The notes under the pieces are model-generated. The model ran no database searches. It saw only the letters and a program-made list of their open reading frames with translations, and had not been told where the DNA came from. From Rhizobium lentis (GTDB lineage: Bacteria; Pseudomonadota; Alphaproteobacteria; Rhizobiales; Rhizobiaceae): DNA of 64,000 nt. Positions 26,615-35,620 of the stretch are shown here, one piece after another (the stretch's first letter is position 1; the number at the start of each line of letters is the position of its first letter). Location of the stretch: NCBI RefSeq assembly GCF_014200175.1, contig NZ_JACHBD010000010.1:186001-250000 (forward strand). The letters run 5' to 3'. The position numbers were made by a program, and so were the translations under genes.

Positions 26615-27357
26615 GGTTTCAATCCTGCCAACAGATACTCCCGATTGCCGTCGCCGCCTGATATCGGGGAGGGGATGAGGCCGAGGCTGTTCCAGCCCAT
26701 ATCCTCGGTGAACCAGCGCTCCAGTTCCGCAGCGACGGCGGGCGCAGACGAGGGGTCCTTCAACAGTCCGCCCTTGCCGATCGCCTCGCGTCCCGCCTCG
26801 AACTGCGGCTTGACAAGCAGCACGGCGATGGCGCCCGGCGAGGCGACATCAAGAGCCGGCGCCAGCGCGAGCTTCAGTGAGATGAAGGAGACGTCGGAGA
26901 CGATGAAGCTGGCGGGGTGGCCGATATCCTCGGCGGTCAGGTTGCGGGCGTTGAGGCCTTCCCGGTTTGTCACCCGCGGGTCGCCTGAGATGCGTGGATG
27001 CATCTGCCCATGGCCGACATCGATCGCCGTGACATGCGTCGCACCCCGCTGCAGCAGCACCTCGGTGAAGCCGCCTGTGGACGCGCCGATATCGAGACAG
27101 TGATGGCCGGCCGGGTCGAGCCGGAAATGGTCGAGGGCGCTAGCAAGCTTCAGCGCGGCGCGCGAGACGTAATCCTGCGCCGGATCGTCGATGGCAATAT
27201 CGGCGTCGGCGCCAAAGAGCGCGCCGGCCTTCGTCACGACTTGGCCGGCGATCCGGACGGTGCCGCGCTGCACGGCGTCGCGCGCCCGCGAGCGGCTGGC
27301 AAAGAGGCCGCGGGAGACGAGCAGCTGGTCGAGGCGTTGGCTGTTTTGATCGGACAT
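26611..27357 (-). CDS. tlyA: TlyA-family rRNA 2'-O-methyltransferase / hemolysin-like
   Basis: TlyA-type enzyme that methylates ribose 2'-OH in rRNA in bacteria where it has been studied (C1409 of 16S and C1920 of 23S in Mycobacterium). The 248-residue chain has an N-terminal S4 RNA-binding domain (RLDQLLVSRGLFASRSRARD, about 8-60) and an FtsJ-like methyltransferase domain with CLDIGASTGGFTEVLLQRGA (near 87-106), DVSFISL and VKPQFE. ATG 27357 (MSDQNSQ) is used. It overlaps the next methyltransferase gene by four bases. In many relatives tlyA directly follows dxs; here a chemoreceptor gene lies between. Confidence 0.9.
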   Translation of the reverse strand: MSDQNSQRLDQLLVSRGLFASRSRARDAVQRGTVRIAGQVVTKAGALFGADADIAIDDPAQDYVSRAALKLASALDHFRLDPAGHHCLDIGASTGGFTEVLLQRGATHVTAIDVGHGQMHPRISGDPRVTNREGLNARNLTAEDIGHPASFIVSDVSFISLKLALAPALDVASPGAIAVLLVKPQFEAGREAIGKGGLLKDPSSAPAVAAELERWFTEDMGWNSLGLIPSPISGGDGNREYLLAGLKP

Positions 27358-27665
27358 CGGCTGTGAATGACCGGCAAAGCCGCCGGTTGCAAGCATTTTG
27401 TTCCAGGATCGCCATGACCGTCGGAGCTTTCGGACGCCGGAAGCAGATAATCGTCGGGCTCGCCATTGCTGCAGCGCGTATTTAAGCAAATTTAAAGCCT
27501 GCCCGCATAGGGTCGGCTCGATTGCAGCGGTTCGTCCGAACCGCTTCGTGCCATGAAGGCGCAGGCGTCTTTCGCCGATCATGTTTCCGATTCCAAGTCT
27601 CTGCGGTTGCGTCTTGCGCGCGACCGTCTCTCGCCGCGTCGACTGTCGCCAGGAGAAAATCAACG

Positions 27666-29609
27666 ATGTCCGCTAAAAACATATCCTTGAACGGGAAGCT
27701 TGCGGCGACGTTCGCAGCCCTCATTCTTATCTTCATGTCCGTCTCCGCCTTCGTGTATTCCAAGGCGACGGCGTCGGCTGCCGCGTCCGCCGAGCAGGAA
27801 AAATCGGAGCTGCTCGTCAACCAGATCGACGATGCGCTGCAGGCGATGCTCGAGCAGGCGGTCAATCTGCGCGGCTTCATCCTCTTCCGCAGCGACAGCA
27901 CTTACGGCGACGTTTTCGCCAACCGCGAGCGCATGCTGAAGGCGATCGCCGCCGCCAAGCAGACGGCCGCGGCCGAGCCGCAGCTGCTCGAGATGATCGA
28001 CGGCATGCAGAAGGCCGCCGACCTCTATTTCCATGAACTTGCCGAGCCGCAGACCAAGGCGCGCAAGGAAACCGACATGCCGATCGAAGAGGTCGTCAAG
28101 ATCGGCGTCAACGCCACCAAGGGTCAACTCGACGGTTTTCGCCAGGCGTCCGCCAAGATCAAGGCCACCGCCCGCGAAAAGTCGAACGCGCTCGCCGCGA
28201 TCCGCGCCGATGCCAACAGCGATCTGAAGATGACGCTGATTGCCGGCGGCATCGTCGCCTCGCTTGCCGCCGCCGTACTCGCCTGGCTGATGTCGCGCAC
28301 TATTGTTCGCCCGGTCGTCGGCATGACCGCGGCCATGGATCGCCTTGCCGGCGGTCAGAACGATATCGAGGTGCCGGCTGTCGAGCGCGGCGACGAAATC
28401 GGCCGCATGGCCCAGTCCGTCCTGGTGTTCAAGCAGGCGGCGATCGAGAAGCTGCGCCTTGCCGGCGAGACCGACAGCATGCGTGATGACGCCGAGCGTC
28501 AGCGCCAGGCAAGCGACGAGCGGAAGGCGCGCGAGGAAGGCGAACTGCGTTATGCCGTCGATGCCTTGGCCGGCGGCCTTGCCGGCCTTGCCGTCGGCGA
28601 TGTCGCCGCCCGCATCCAGACGCCCTTCGCGCCGCAATATGACAGCCTGCGCAACGACTTCAACAATGCCGTCGAAAAGCTGCAGGCGGCACTCCAGTCG
28701 GTCGGCCGCAACGCCTCGGCGATCAATGCCGGTGCCGGCGAGATCCGCTCGGCCGCCGACGATCTTGCCCACCGCACCGAGCAGCAGGCTGCCGCCGTCG
28801 AACAGACAGCAGCGGCCTTGGAAGAGGTGACGACGACGGTGCGCGACAGCGCCAAACGCGCCGAGGATGTCGGCAACCTCGTCGAGCGCACCCGCCTCGG
28901 CGCCGAAAAATCCGGCGATGTCGTCCGCAGGGCGGTCTCCGCCATGCAGCAGATCGAAAAATCCTCGGGCGAGATCTCCAACATCATCGGCGTCATCGAC
29001 GACATCGCCTTCCAGACCAACCTCTTGGCGCTGAACGCCGGCGTCGAGGCAGCCCGCGCCGGGGAAGCCGGCAAGGGCTTTGCCGTCGTCGCCCAGGAGG
29101 TGCGCGAGCTCGCCCAGCGCTCGGCCAAGGCGGCAAAGGAGATCAAGGACCTGATCACCACGTCAGGCACGCATGTGCAGACCGGCGTGTCGCTGGTCGG
29201 CGAGACTGGCAAGGCGCTGGAAGCCATCGTCGCCGAGGTGCAGGAGATCAACCGCAACGTCAACGCGATCGTCACCGCCACGCGCGAACAGTCGATCGGC
29301 CTGCAGGAGATCAACACCGCCGTCAACAACATGGACCAGGGCACGCAGCAGAATGCGGCTATGGTCGAAGAGCAGACCGCCGCAAGCCATGCGCTCGCCC
29401 AGGAGGCAAGCGCCCTGGACGAGCTGCTGCGCCAGTTCAAGCTCGGAACCCCAGCTGCCGCTCCGGCCCAGAAGACGGCCGCTGCGACGCCTGCCTCCCG
29501 CCCGGTCGCCTCACCGGCCCGCGCACTCGCCAGCAAGGTCACCAAGGCCTTCGGCGGCAAACAGGCGAGTGCTGCGGTTGCGGTTCAGGAGGACTGGACG
29601 GAGTTCTGA
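27666..29609 (+). CDS. Methyl-accepting chemotaxis protein
   Basis: Transmembrane chemoreceptor signalling through CheA/CheW. The 647-residue protein has one membrane helix near 11-31, a helical periplasmic domain (about 35-188), a second membrane helix near 190-215, a HAMP region (RTIVRPVVGMTAAMDRLAGG) and a second HAMP-like part around 300-350, then the long signalling coiled coil whose hairpin tip is DIAFQTNLLALNAGVEAARA. The last residues, DWTEF, resemble the pentapeptide that tethers CheR/CheB. ATG 27666 follows AGGAGAAAATCAACG. The ligand is unknown. It is inserted between dxs and tlyA on the opposite strand and has its own terminator. Confidence 0.93.
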   Translation: MSAKNISLNGKLAATFAALILIFMSVSAFVYSKATASAAASAEQEKSELLVNQIDDALQAMLEQAVNLRGFILFRSDSTYGDVFANRERMLKAIAAAKQTAAAEPQLLEMIDGMQKAADLYFHELAEPQTKARKETDMPIEEVVKIGVNATKGQLDGFRQASAKIKATAREKSNALAAIRADANSDLKMTLIAGGIVASLAAAVLAWLMSRTIVRPVVGMTAAMDRLAGGQNDIEVPAVERGDEIGRMAQSVLVFKQAAIEKLRLAGETDSMRDDAERQRQASDERKAREEGELRYAVDALAGGLAGLAVGDVAARIQTPFAPQYDSLRNDFNNAVEKLQAALQSVGRNASAINAGAGEIRSAADDLAHRTEQQAAAVEQTAAALEEVTTTVRDSAKRAEDVGNLVERTRLGAEKSGDVVRRAVSAMQQIEKSSGEISNIIGVIDDIAFQTNLLALNAGVEAARAGEAGKGFAVVAQEVRELAQRSAKAAKEIKDLITTSGTHVQTGVSLVGETGKALEAIVAEVQEINRNVNAIVTATREQSIGLQEINTAVNNMDQGTQQNAAMVEEQTAASHALAQEASALDELLRQFKLGTPAAAPAQKTAAATPASRPVASPARALASKVTKAFGGKQASAAVAVQEDWTEF

Positions 29610-29639
29610 GGGCGGCTTTCGGAAGGACGTCAACGAAAG

Positions 29640-29667
29640 GGCGGCGCAGAGATGTGCCGCCTTTTTT
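29640..29667 (+). terminator. Rho-independent terminator after the chemoreceptor gene
   Basis: GGCGGC, ten-base loop, GCCGCC, then six T residues, 30 bases after the stop codon. Confidence 0.85.
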
Positions 29668-29687
29668 CATGATGAGATGGCCATGGT

Positions 29688-29828
29688 ACGGCCCGTGGCC
29701 CCCTCATCCGACCCTTCGGGCCACCTTCTCCCCGCCGGGGCGAAGGATGATGCCGCGACCTCTCGATTCCCTCTTCTCCCCAGCGGGGAGAAGGTGCCCA
29801 TACGGCGGATGAGGGGGCCACACGGCAC
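29688..29828. repeat. RIME-like mosaic repeat, copy D
   Basis: Begins CCGTGGCCCCCTCATCCGAC and ends GATGAGGGGGCCACACGGCA, so its ends are inverted repeats; inner CTTCTCCCCAGCGGGGAGAAG is shared with copy B. It lies between the chemoreceptor terminator and the dxs stop. Confidence 0.8.
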
Positions 29829-29844
29829 ACCCTCTCGTCGATAA

Positions 29845-31761
29845 TTATCCCGCAACCCCCACAGCAACCCCACGCCCCAGGGCCCTGAACACCGTCGATA
29901 CGATCCCGGCGCGATCGAGCCCCGCATGGGCATTCATCGCTTCGGGCTTCGCCTGCTCCATCCAGATATCGGGCATGACGAGCGAGCGGATCTTCAGGCC
30001 GTTGTCGAGCAGGCCCTCGCTGGAGAGATATTGCATCACCTGGCTGCCGAAGCCGCCGACCGAGCCTTCCTCGACGGTGATCAGCATTTCGTGGTGGCGG
30101 GCGAGCTGGCGGATCAGCTCGTGGTCGAGCGGCTTGGCGAAGCGTGCATCGGCGACCGTCGTCGTCAGGCCGGCGGCTTCGAGATCTTCGGCGGCAAGCA
30201 GACAGTCGGCAAGCCGGGTGCCGAAGGAAAGCAGGGCGACCTTGGTGCCTTCCTTGACGATGCGGCCCTTGCCGATCTGCAGGATTTCGCCGCGCGCCGG
30301 CATGTCGACGCCGACGCCTTCGCCACGCGGATAACGGAAGGAGATCGGCCCGGCGTCATAGGCGGCGGCCGTGCGTACCATATGTTTCAGCTCGGCCTCG
30401 TCGGCCGCCGCCATCACCACGAAGCCGGGCAGGGTGGCGAGGAAGGCGGTGTCGAAGGAGCCGGCATGGGTCGGGCCGTCGGCGCCGACGAAGCCTGCGC
30501 GGTCGATCGGGAAACGCACGGGCAGTCCCTGGATCGCCACGTCGTGCACGACCTGGTCGTAGGCGCGCTGCAGGAAGGTGGAATAGAGCGCCGCGAACGG
30601 CTTGTAGCCCTCGGCCGCAAGGCCGGCGGCGAAGGTCACGGCATGCTGTTCGGCAATGCCGACATCGAAGCAGCGCGACGGAAAGGCTTCGGCGAGCTTG
30701 TCGAGGCCGGTACCATTCGGCATGGCGGCGGTGATTCCGACGATCGTGTCGTCGAGGGCGGCTTCCTGCACCAGCGCTTCGGCAAAGACGCTGGTATAGC
30801 TCGGCGCATTCGGCTTGACCCGCGCCTGCGCGCCGGTGATGACATCGAACTTGTTGACGCCGTGATATTTGTCGGCCGCGGCTTCGGCCGGCGGATAGCC
30901 CTTGCCCTTCTGGGTGACGACATGGATCAGCACCGGGCCGCGCGCATTGTCGCGCACGTTGCGCAGCACCGGCAGCAGGTGATCGAAGGAATGCCCGTCG
31001 ATCGGCCCGATATGGTAGAAGCCCATCTCCTCGAACATCGTGCCGCCGGTGACGTAGCCGCGCGCGTGCTCGACGGCGCGAGTGATGGCGCGATCAATGT
31101 TCTTGCCGAGATAGGCCGTCAGCTTCTTGCCGAAGTCGCGGAAGCCCATATAGGTGCGTCCCGAGGCCAGGCGGGCGAGATAGGCGCTCATCGCCCCTGT
31201 CGGCGGCGCGATCGACATGTCATTGTCATTGAGGATGACGATGAGGCGGGCATCGAGCGCACCGGCATTGTTCAGCGCCTCATAGGCCATGCCGGCCGAC
31301 ATCGCCCCGTCGCCGATGACGGCGATGACGCGCCGGTCATTCTTGTCGAGATCGGCGGCGATCGCCATGCCGAGGCCGGCCGAGATCGAGGTCGAGGAAT
31401 GCGCCGCCCCGAAGGGATCATATTCGCTCTCCGCCCGGCGGGTGAATCCGGACAGCCCGTTTTCCTGCCGCAAGGTCCGGATGCGATCGCGCCGGCCGGT
31501 CAGAATCTTGTGCGGATAACATTGATGGCCGACATCGAAGATCAGCCGGTCGTCAGGCGTATCGAAGACGCTGTGAATGGCGATCGTCAGCTCGACCACG
31601 CCGAGACCGGCGCCGAGATGACCGCCGGTGCGCGACACCGCGTCGATCATTTCGTCGCGGACCTCGCGGGCGAGCTGCGGCAGGTCGCGATCCTCCAGCT
31701 TGCGCAGGTCGGCGGGGTAAGTGACCTGGTCGAGCAGAGGAGTCTTCGGCGGATGTGTCAC
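29845..31761 (-). CDS. dxs: 1-deoxy-D-xylulose-5-phosphate synthase
   Basis: Thiamine-diphosphate enzyme that condenses pyruvate and glyceraldehyde 3-phosphate in the first step of the MEP isoprenoid pathway. The 638-residue protein shows SRTGGHLGAGLGVVEL, the ThDP motif GDGAMSAGMAYEALNNAG (GDG-x-NN region, near 151-168), the transketolase pyrimidine domain around 320-480 (MPNGTGLDKL, FDVGIAEQHAVTFAAGLA with the conserved Glu) and the C-terminal domain to 638. The start is GTG 31761 after an AAGAAAGAG stretch. It supplies precursors for the ubiquinone tail used by UbiA. In related genomes it clusters with xseB and tlyA; here both links are stretched by inserted genes. Confidence 0.95.
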   Translation of the reverse strand: MTHPPKTPLLDQVTYPADLRKLEDRDLPQLAREVRDEMIDAVSRTGGHLGAGLGVVELTIAIHSVFDTPDDRLIFDVGHQCYPHKILTGRRDRIRTLRQENGLSGFTRRAESEYDPFGAAHSSTSISAGLGMAIAADLDKNDRRVIAVIGDGAMSAGMAYEALNNAGALDARLIVILNDNDMSIAPPTGAMSAYLARLASGRTYMGFRDFGKKLTAYLGKNIDRAITRAVEHARGYVTGGTMFEEMGFYHIGPIDGHSFDHLLPVLRNVRDNARGPVLIHVVTQKGKGYPPAEAAADKYHGVNKFDVITGAQARVKPNAPSYTSVFAEALVQEAALDDTIVGITAAMPNGTGLDKLAEAFPSRCFDVGIAEQHAVTFAAGLAAEGYKPFAALYSTFLQRAYDQVVHDVAIQGLPVRFPIDRAGFVGADGPTHAGSFDTAFLATLPGFVVMAAADEAELKHMVRTAAAYDAGPISFRYPRGEGVGVDMPARGEILQIGKGRIVKEGTKVALLSFGTRLADCLLAAEDLEAAGLTTTVADARFAKPLDHELIRQLARHHEMLITVEEGSVGGFGSQVMQYLSSEGLLDNGLKIRSLVMPDIWMEQAKPEAMNAHAGLDRAGIVSTVFRALGRGVAVGVAG

Positions 31762-31853
31762 GGGCGGCGCTCTTTCTTACTTTTCCTTGTACCGCTTTAT
31801 TCGATTAGAACGAGGCAAAACAAGTGATTTCAGGAACCGAAGCTTTTCACCTT

Positions 31854-31890
31854 AGAGCATGGCGGAAAAATGTGTGAGGGGTTTCGGGAG
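31854..31890. repeat. Remnant of third repeat family upstream of dxs
   Basis: AGAGCATGGCGGAAAAATGT and GGGGTTTCGGG resemble the AGAGCATGATG...CCGAAAA element at 48346-48396, in part. Single degraded copy in the dxs upstream region. Confidence 0.35.
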
Positions 31891-32039
31891 TTATCAAATT
31901 CTATTTCCGTAAGTTGCATTCGCCTGATCTTGGCCCGGTGCCGCCCCGATTTTCCGCCCCGCCGGTCGAACGTGCAAAGGGGCGGCGAGCTGCTTGAATA
32001 ATGGTAGCAATGTTGCCGCGCCGACTGGGGGATCAGGTC

Positions 32040-32300
32040 ATGGGAACGATTGTTGCAGCGCATGCCTATGTGAACAGCGAGGTCGCCTGTGTGGCCTGGG
32101 ATCTCGACGCCAAGATCGACGGATAACCTCGGCTTAGAAGTCGTGCGCGTCTATCTCGACGAGCAGGGAAACGTGGCGAAAAAGTCTTCCGCGCCGTCGA
32201 GGCGGAGTTGAAGCGCCAGGGCAAGAAGGGCTGGTCTGGCTTTCTCAATGTCGATGACAGCTGGCAGGACGGCTATGTGAACCGCACCAGGGTGCGCTGA
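32040..32300 (+). pseudogene. Decayed gene, three coding fragments
   Basis: A good ribosome-binding site (GGGGGATCAGGTC) precedes ATG 32040, but the frame ends after 28 codons at 32126 (MGTIVAAHAYVNSEVACVAW... ). The protein sense continues in the +1 frame from 32122 (LGLEVVRVYLDEQGNVA) and returns to the first frame from 32184 to a stop at 32300 (VFRAVEAELKRQGKKGWSGF and on to YVNRTRVR). The three parts read like the start and end of one protein with deletions and two frameshifts. I do not recognise the family firmly; a phospholipase-D-like protein is a weak guess. The rest of 31762-32387 holds no gene that I can see. Confidence 0.5.
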
Positions 32301-32387
32301 CGCGGTATTTCGCAGCGGCCTGAATTCAGCCGCGGATCGGGCGTCGCGAAGGGGAAAATCGCTCCGCGGCGCGCATCGCCTTTGCCG

Positions 32388-33311
32388 TCAGCCTTCCGGC
32401 AACGGCACGAATTCCTCTTCGTCGCCGGGGACGATGTCGAAGCGGCCGGTGCGCCATTCCTCCTTGGCCTTTTCGATCCGCTCCTTCGAGGAAGAGACGA
32501 AATTCCACCAGATATAGCGCTTCGAGTTTAGCGCTGCGCCGCCGAACAGCATCAGGTGACAGCCCTCGCTGCCGGCTTCGAGCGTGATCGGATCGCCCGG
32601 CCGGAAGACCAGCAGCTGATCGGCGGCGAAACGGTCGCCCGATATGACGACCTCGCCGGAGAGCACGTAGACGGCGCGCTCCTCATGGGCCGCGCCGAAG
32701 GGAAAGCGCACGCCGGGCTGCAGGTTGAGATCGACATAGAGCGTGTCGGAGAAGGTGCCGACCGGCGATGTCATGCCTTCGAACGAGCCGATGACGACGC
32801 GCCCGCGCACGCCTGATGTTTCGATCAGCGGCATCTCGGTCTTTTCCGTATGGGCAAAGGAAGGATCGATCTCCTCTTTGTCGTCGGGCAGCGCCAGCCA
32901 TGTTTGCAGCCCCGACATCAGCAGCGGGTGGCCGCGCAGATTGTCGGGCGTGCGCTCGGAATGGACGATGCCGCGGCCGGCGGTCATCAGGTTGATATCG
33001 CCGGGGCGGATGACCTTTTCGGTGCCGAGGCTGTCGCGGTGGCGGATCTCGCCGTCGAAGAGATAGGTGACCGTCGACAGGCCGATATGCGGATGCGGCT
33101 TGACGTCGAGCGCCTCGTTGGGCTTCAGGATCGCCGGTCCCATGCGGTCGAAGAAGATGAACGGCCCGACCAGCCGCCGCTGCCTTGTGGGCAGCGCGCG
33201 CCGTACCTGGAATCCGCCGATGTCACTGCTGCGCGGGATGATCAGGTTCTCGATCGCATCGCAGGCGAAGGCATCGCCGGGGAGGGGATCTTTGCCGGGA
33301 AAGAAGGACAT
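32388..33311 (-). CDS. Pirin family protein
   Basis: Bicupin metalloprotein of the pirin family; bacterial relatives include quercetinase-like dioxygenases and enzymes or regulators of unknown role. Length 307 residues. The N-terminal cupin has the metal ligands H73, H75, H117 and E119 in HPHIGLSTV and GRGIVHSE, and the C-terminal pirin domain lies at about 190-300 (PFGAAHEERAVYVLSGEV). ATG 33311 (MSFFPGKD) is used. It follows an SDR gene on the same strand with an 89-base gap. All four metal residues are present, so an active metal site is expected. Confidence 0.9.
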   Translation of the reverse strand: MSFFPGKDPLPGDAFACDAIENLIIPRSSDIGGFQVRRALPTRQRRLVGPFIFFDRMGPAILKPNEALDVKPHPHIGLSTVTYLFDGEIRHRDSLGTEKVIRPGDINLMTAGRGIVHSERTPDNLRGHPLLMSGLQTWLALPDDKEEIDPSFAHTEKTEMPLIETSGVRGRVVIGSFEGMTSPVGTFSDTLYVDLNLQPGVRFPFGAAHEERAVYVLSGEVVISGDRFAADQLLVFRPGDPITLEAGSEGCHLMLFGGAALNSKRYIWWNFVSSSKERIEKAKEEWRTGRFDIVPGDEEEFVPLPEG

Positions 33312-33400
33312 GACGGGTCTCCGCTTACAAGGACATCGACCACAGATAGTCCCTGCAGCGCCGCGCGTCCAATTTGATGTGCCGAAGAGGCTCCATGAAG

Positions 33401-34168
33401 TCAGATCGCGGTGAAGCCGTTGTCGACGAAGAGGTGGGCGCCGTTGACGAAGCTCGACTCGTCGCTGGCGAGATAGAGGGCCGCCCGCGCCACGTCTTCC
33501 GGCTCACCGATCCGTCCCTGCTGCGCGGCGATGGCGGCATCGGAGACATCGACGCCGAGCGCCTGAAGGTCGGCGACCTCGCGCAACCCGTGCGGCGTGC
33601 GGATGAAGCCGGGGCAGACGGCGTTGCAGCGGATGTTGCGGTCGCGGAATTCGACCGCGATGGCGCGGGCAAACATGTGCACCGCGCCCTTGGTCGTGTC
33701 GTAAAGCACTTCCATCGGCGTGGCGGCGACCGCCGAGATCGACGAGGTGCAGACGATCGATCCACCGCCGGCGGCAATCATCTTCGGCAGCACGGCCTTG
33801 GTCATCAGGAACATCGAACGCACATTGACCGCGTGCAGCCAGTCCCATTCCTGAAGCGTCGTCTCGAGAAAGGGTTTGATGACGATGGTGCCGGCATGAT
33901 TGAACAGAACGGTTACCGCGCCGTAGCGTTCCTCGACGCCGGCGACAGCGGTATTGACGGCCGCTTCGTCGGAGACATCGGCAGTCCAGCAATCGGCCTC
34001 GCCGCCGGCATCACGGATCTGCTTCACGGTCTCGGCCGCCGCTTCGCCGTTGCGGTCGATGATGGCGACGCGCGCGCCTTCGGCCGCAAACAGCTTGGAG
34101 GCAGCACCGCCCATGCCAGTCGCGCCGCCCGAGATGATGGCGACCTTGCCCTTCAATCTATCCGTCAT
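33401..34168 (-). CDS. Short-chain dehydrogenase/reductase
   Basis: Classical SDR of 255 residues. The cofactor motif is SGGATGMGGA (TGxxxGxG variant, near 13-22), with DVSDE, an NHAG motif (normally NNAG), catalytic Ser in CTSSISAV and Tyr-x3-Lys in YDTTKGAVH, and the C-terminal end SFVNGAHLFVDNGFTAI typical of the FabG-like group. ATG 34168. It lies between xseB and pirin, breaking the usual xseB-dxs neighbourhood. Substrate unknown. Confidence 0.87.
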   Translation of the reverse strand: MTDRLKGKVAIISGGATGMGGAASKLFAAEGARVAIIDRNGEAAAETVKQIRDAGGEADCWTADVSDEAAVNTAVAGVEERYGAVTVLFNHAGTIVIKPFLETTLQEWDWLHAVNVRSMFLMTKAVLPKMIAAGGGSIVCTSSISAVAATPMEVLYDTTKGAVHMFARAIAVEFRDRNIRCNAVCPGFIRTPHGLREVADLQALGVDVSDAAIAAQQGRIGEPEDVARAALYLASDESSFVNGAHLFVDNGFTAI

Positions 34169-34242
34169 TTGTCTGTCCCCTCGTGGTTCTGGAGGGGATC
34201 ATAGATCGGCCGCAAGCCGATCGCCAAGCGCCTTCGATCCGC

Positions 34243-34494
34243 TCAGGCCCCGTCCAGAGGCTCGACGCCCTGCGGCTTGCCGGCGCGGTCGAGCCGGATC
34301 TTCTCGATGCGGTTTTCGGCGGCCGAAAGAAGCGTCTCGCAATGTTTCTTCAGCGCTTCGCCGCGCTCATAGATCTCGATCGATTCATCCAGCGCCACGT
34401 CGCCGCGTTCCAGCCGGGCAACGATGCTTTCGAGTTCGGCGACCGCCTTTTCGAAGGAAAGGCCGGACACTTCCGGCTTGGCGCTGTCAGTCAT
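34243..34494 (-). CDS. xseB: Exodeoxyribonuclease VII small subunit
   Basis: Small subunit of exonuclease VII, which cuts single-stranded DNA together with XseA. The 83-residue chain has the family motif SFEKAVAELESIVARLERGD and LDESIEIYERGEALKKHCE, giving two helices. ATG 34494 begins two bases after the stop of the histone-deacetylase-like gene, so the two are cotranscribed. xseA is not in the window. Confidence 0.93.
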   Translation of the reverse strand: MTDSAKPEVSGLSFEKAVAELESIVARLERGDVALDESIEIYERGEALKKHCETLLSAAENRIEKIRLDRAGKPQGVEPLDGA

Positions 34495-34496
34495 TC

Positions 34497-35432
34497 TCAA
34501 CCCTTCATCATTCGCAGAATATGCATGCCCGCCGATTCGGCGAGACCCTCGAGATCATAGCCGCCTTCGAGCAGGCTGACGACCCGGTTCTTGGCGTGCC
34601 GGTCGGCCAGTTCCAGGACGCGGCCGGTCGCCCAGTCGAAATCTTCGCCCGTCAGGTTGATCAGCGCAAGCGGATCGCGGTGATGCGCGTCGAAGCCGGC
34701 GGAGATGATGATCAGATCCGGCCGGAAATCGTCGAGCGCCGGCAGCACGCGCGATTTGAACGCCTCGCGGAAATGGTCGCTGCCGACATTCGGCGAAAGC
34801 GGCGCATTGACGATGGTATTGTGCTTGCCCCTCTCCTCCTTGGCGCCGCTGCCGGGATAGAGCGGCATCTGATGCGTCGAGCAGAACAGCACGGAAGCAT
34901 CGTCCCAGAAGATGTCCTGGGTGCCGTTGCCATGGTGGACGTCCCAGTCGACGATGGCGACACGTTCGGCGCCATGCCTTTTTTGCGCGTGGCGGGCGGC
35001 GATTGCCGCATTGTTGAAGAAGCAGAAACCCATCGCCGTCGTCTTTTCGGCATGGTGCCCGGGCGGGCGGGCGGCGACGAAGACATTGTCGGCGGCGCCG
35101 GAAAAGACGTCGTCCACCGCCGCCATCGCGCCGCCGATCCCGGTCAGCGCCGCCTGCAGGCTTTTGGCGCTGGCATAGGTATCGGCCTCCAGCTGGTTGA
35201 TCCGATCCTCTTCCTCGGGGATTTCCCGCATCACGGCTTTTAGATGTTCTTCCGGATGCGCCAGCAGCACCGCATCCTCGCTCGCCTGTGGCGCCTGCCG
35301 GCGCTCCAGCCGGGCGAAATTCGGATGTTCCAGCGCCATGTTGATGGCGCGGATCCGGTCCGACCGCTCCGGATGGCCGGAAGGCGTCACATGTTCCAGG
35401 AAGATCGGGTGTTCATAAAGACGGGTGCTCAT
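34497..35432 (-). CDS. Histone deacetylase-family amidohydrolase
   Basis: Zinc amidohydrolase of the histone deacetylase/acetylpolyamine amidohydrolase/AcuC superfamily, 311 residues. Active-site motifs are RPPGHHAEKTTAMGFC (two His, near 123-138), DWDVHHGNGTQDIF (zinc Asp and His, near 162-175) and SAGFDAHHRDPLA (zinc Asp). C-terminal SLLEGGYDLEGLA is also typical. Bacterial substrates are acetylated proteins, polyamines or other small molecules; which applies here is unknown. ATG 35432. xseB follows two bases after its stop, the common alphaproteobacterial arrangement. Confidence 0.92.
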   Translation of the reverse strand: MSTRLYEHPIFLEHVTPSGHPERSDRIRAINMALEHPNFARLERRQAPQASEDAVLLAHPEEHLKAVMREIPEEEDRINQLEADTYASAKSLQAALTGIGGAMAAVDDVFSGAADNVFVAARPPGHHAEKTTAMGFCFFNNAAIAARHAQKRHGAERVAIVDWDVHHGNGTQDIFWDDASVLFCSTHQMPLYPGSGAKEERGKHNTIVNAPLSPNVGSDHFREAFKSRVLPALDDFRPDLIIISAGFDAHHRDPLALINLTGEDFDWATGRVLELADRHAKNRVVSLLEGGYDLEGLAESAGMHILRMMKG

Positions 35433-35620
35433 GGAGACACTCTATCGGTCGCTTGTGTCATGTTCCACAGCAGATGGGACATCGCCTGATGATTTCAACA
35501 AGCGCTCTGCCGCACCCTCTCGCCGGCGGCGGCATTATAATTTCCTGTCATCTCAGCCGTTTACTTCAAAAAACCTCGTGCTACTGTCGTTGACGGGGAA
35601 TTTTGCAGGCAGAGTTGTTG

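Noticed and set aside
29926..31827. Open frame of over 600 codons antisense to dxs
   Set aside because: dxs on the minus strand is complete with all family motifs; the antisense product has no domain and is typical of high-GC DNA.
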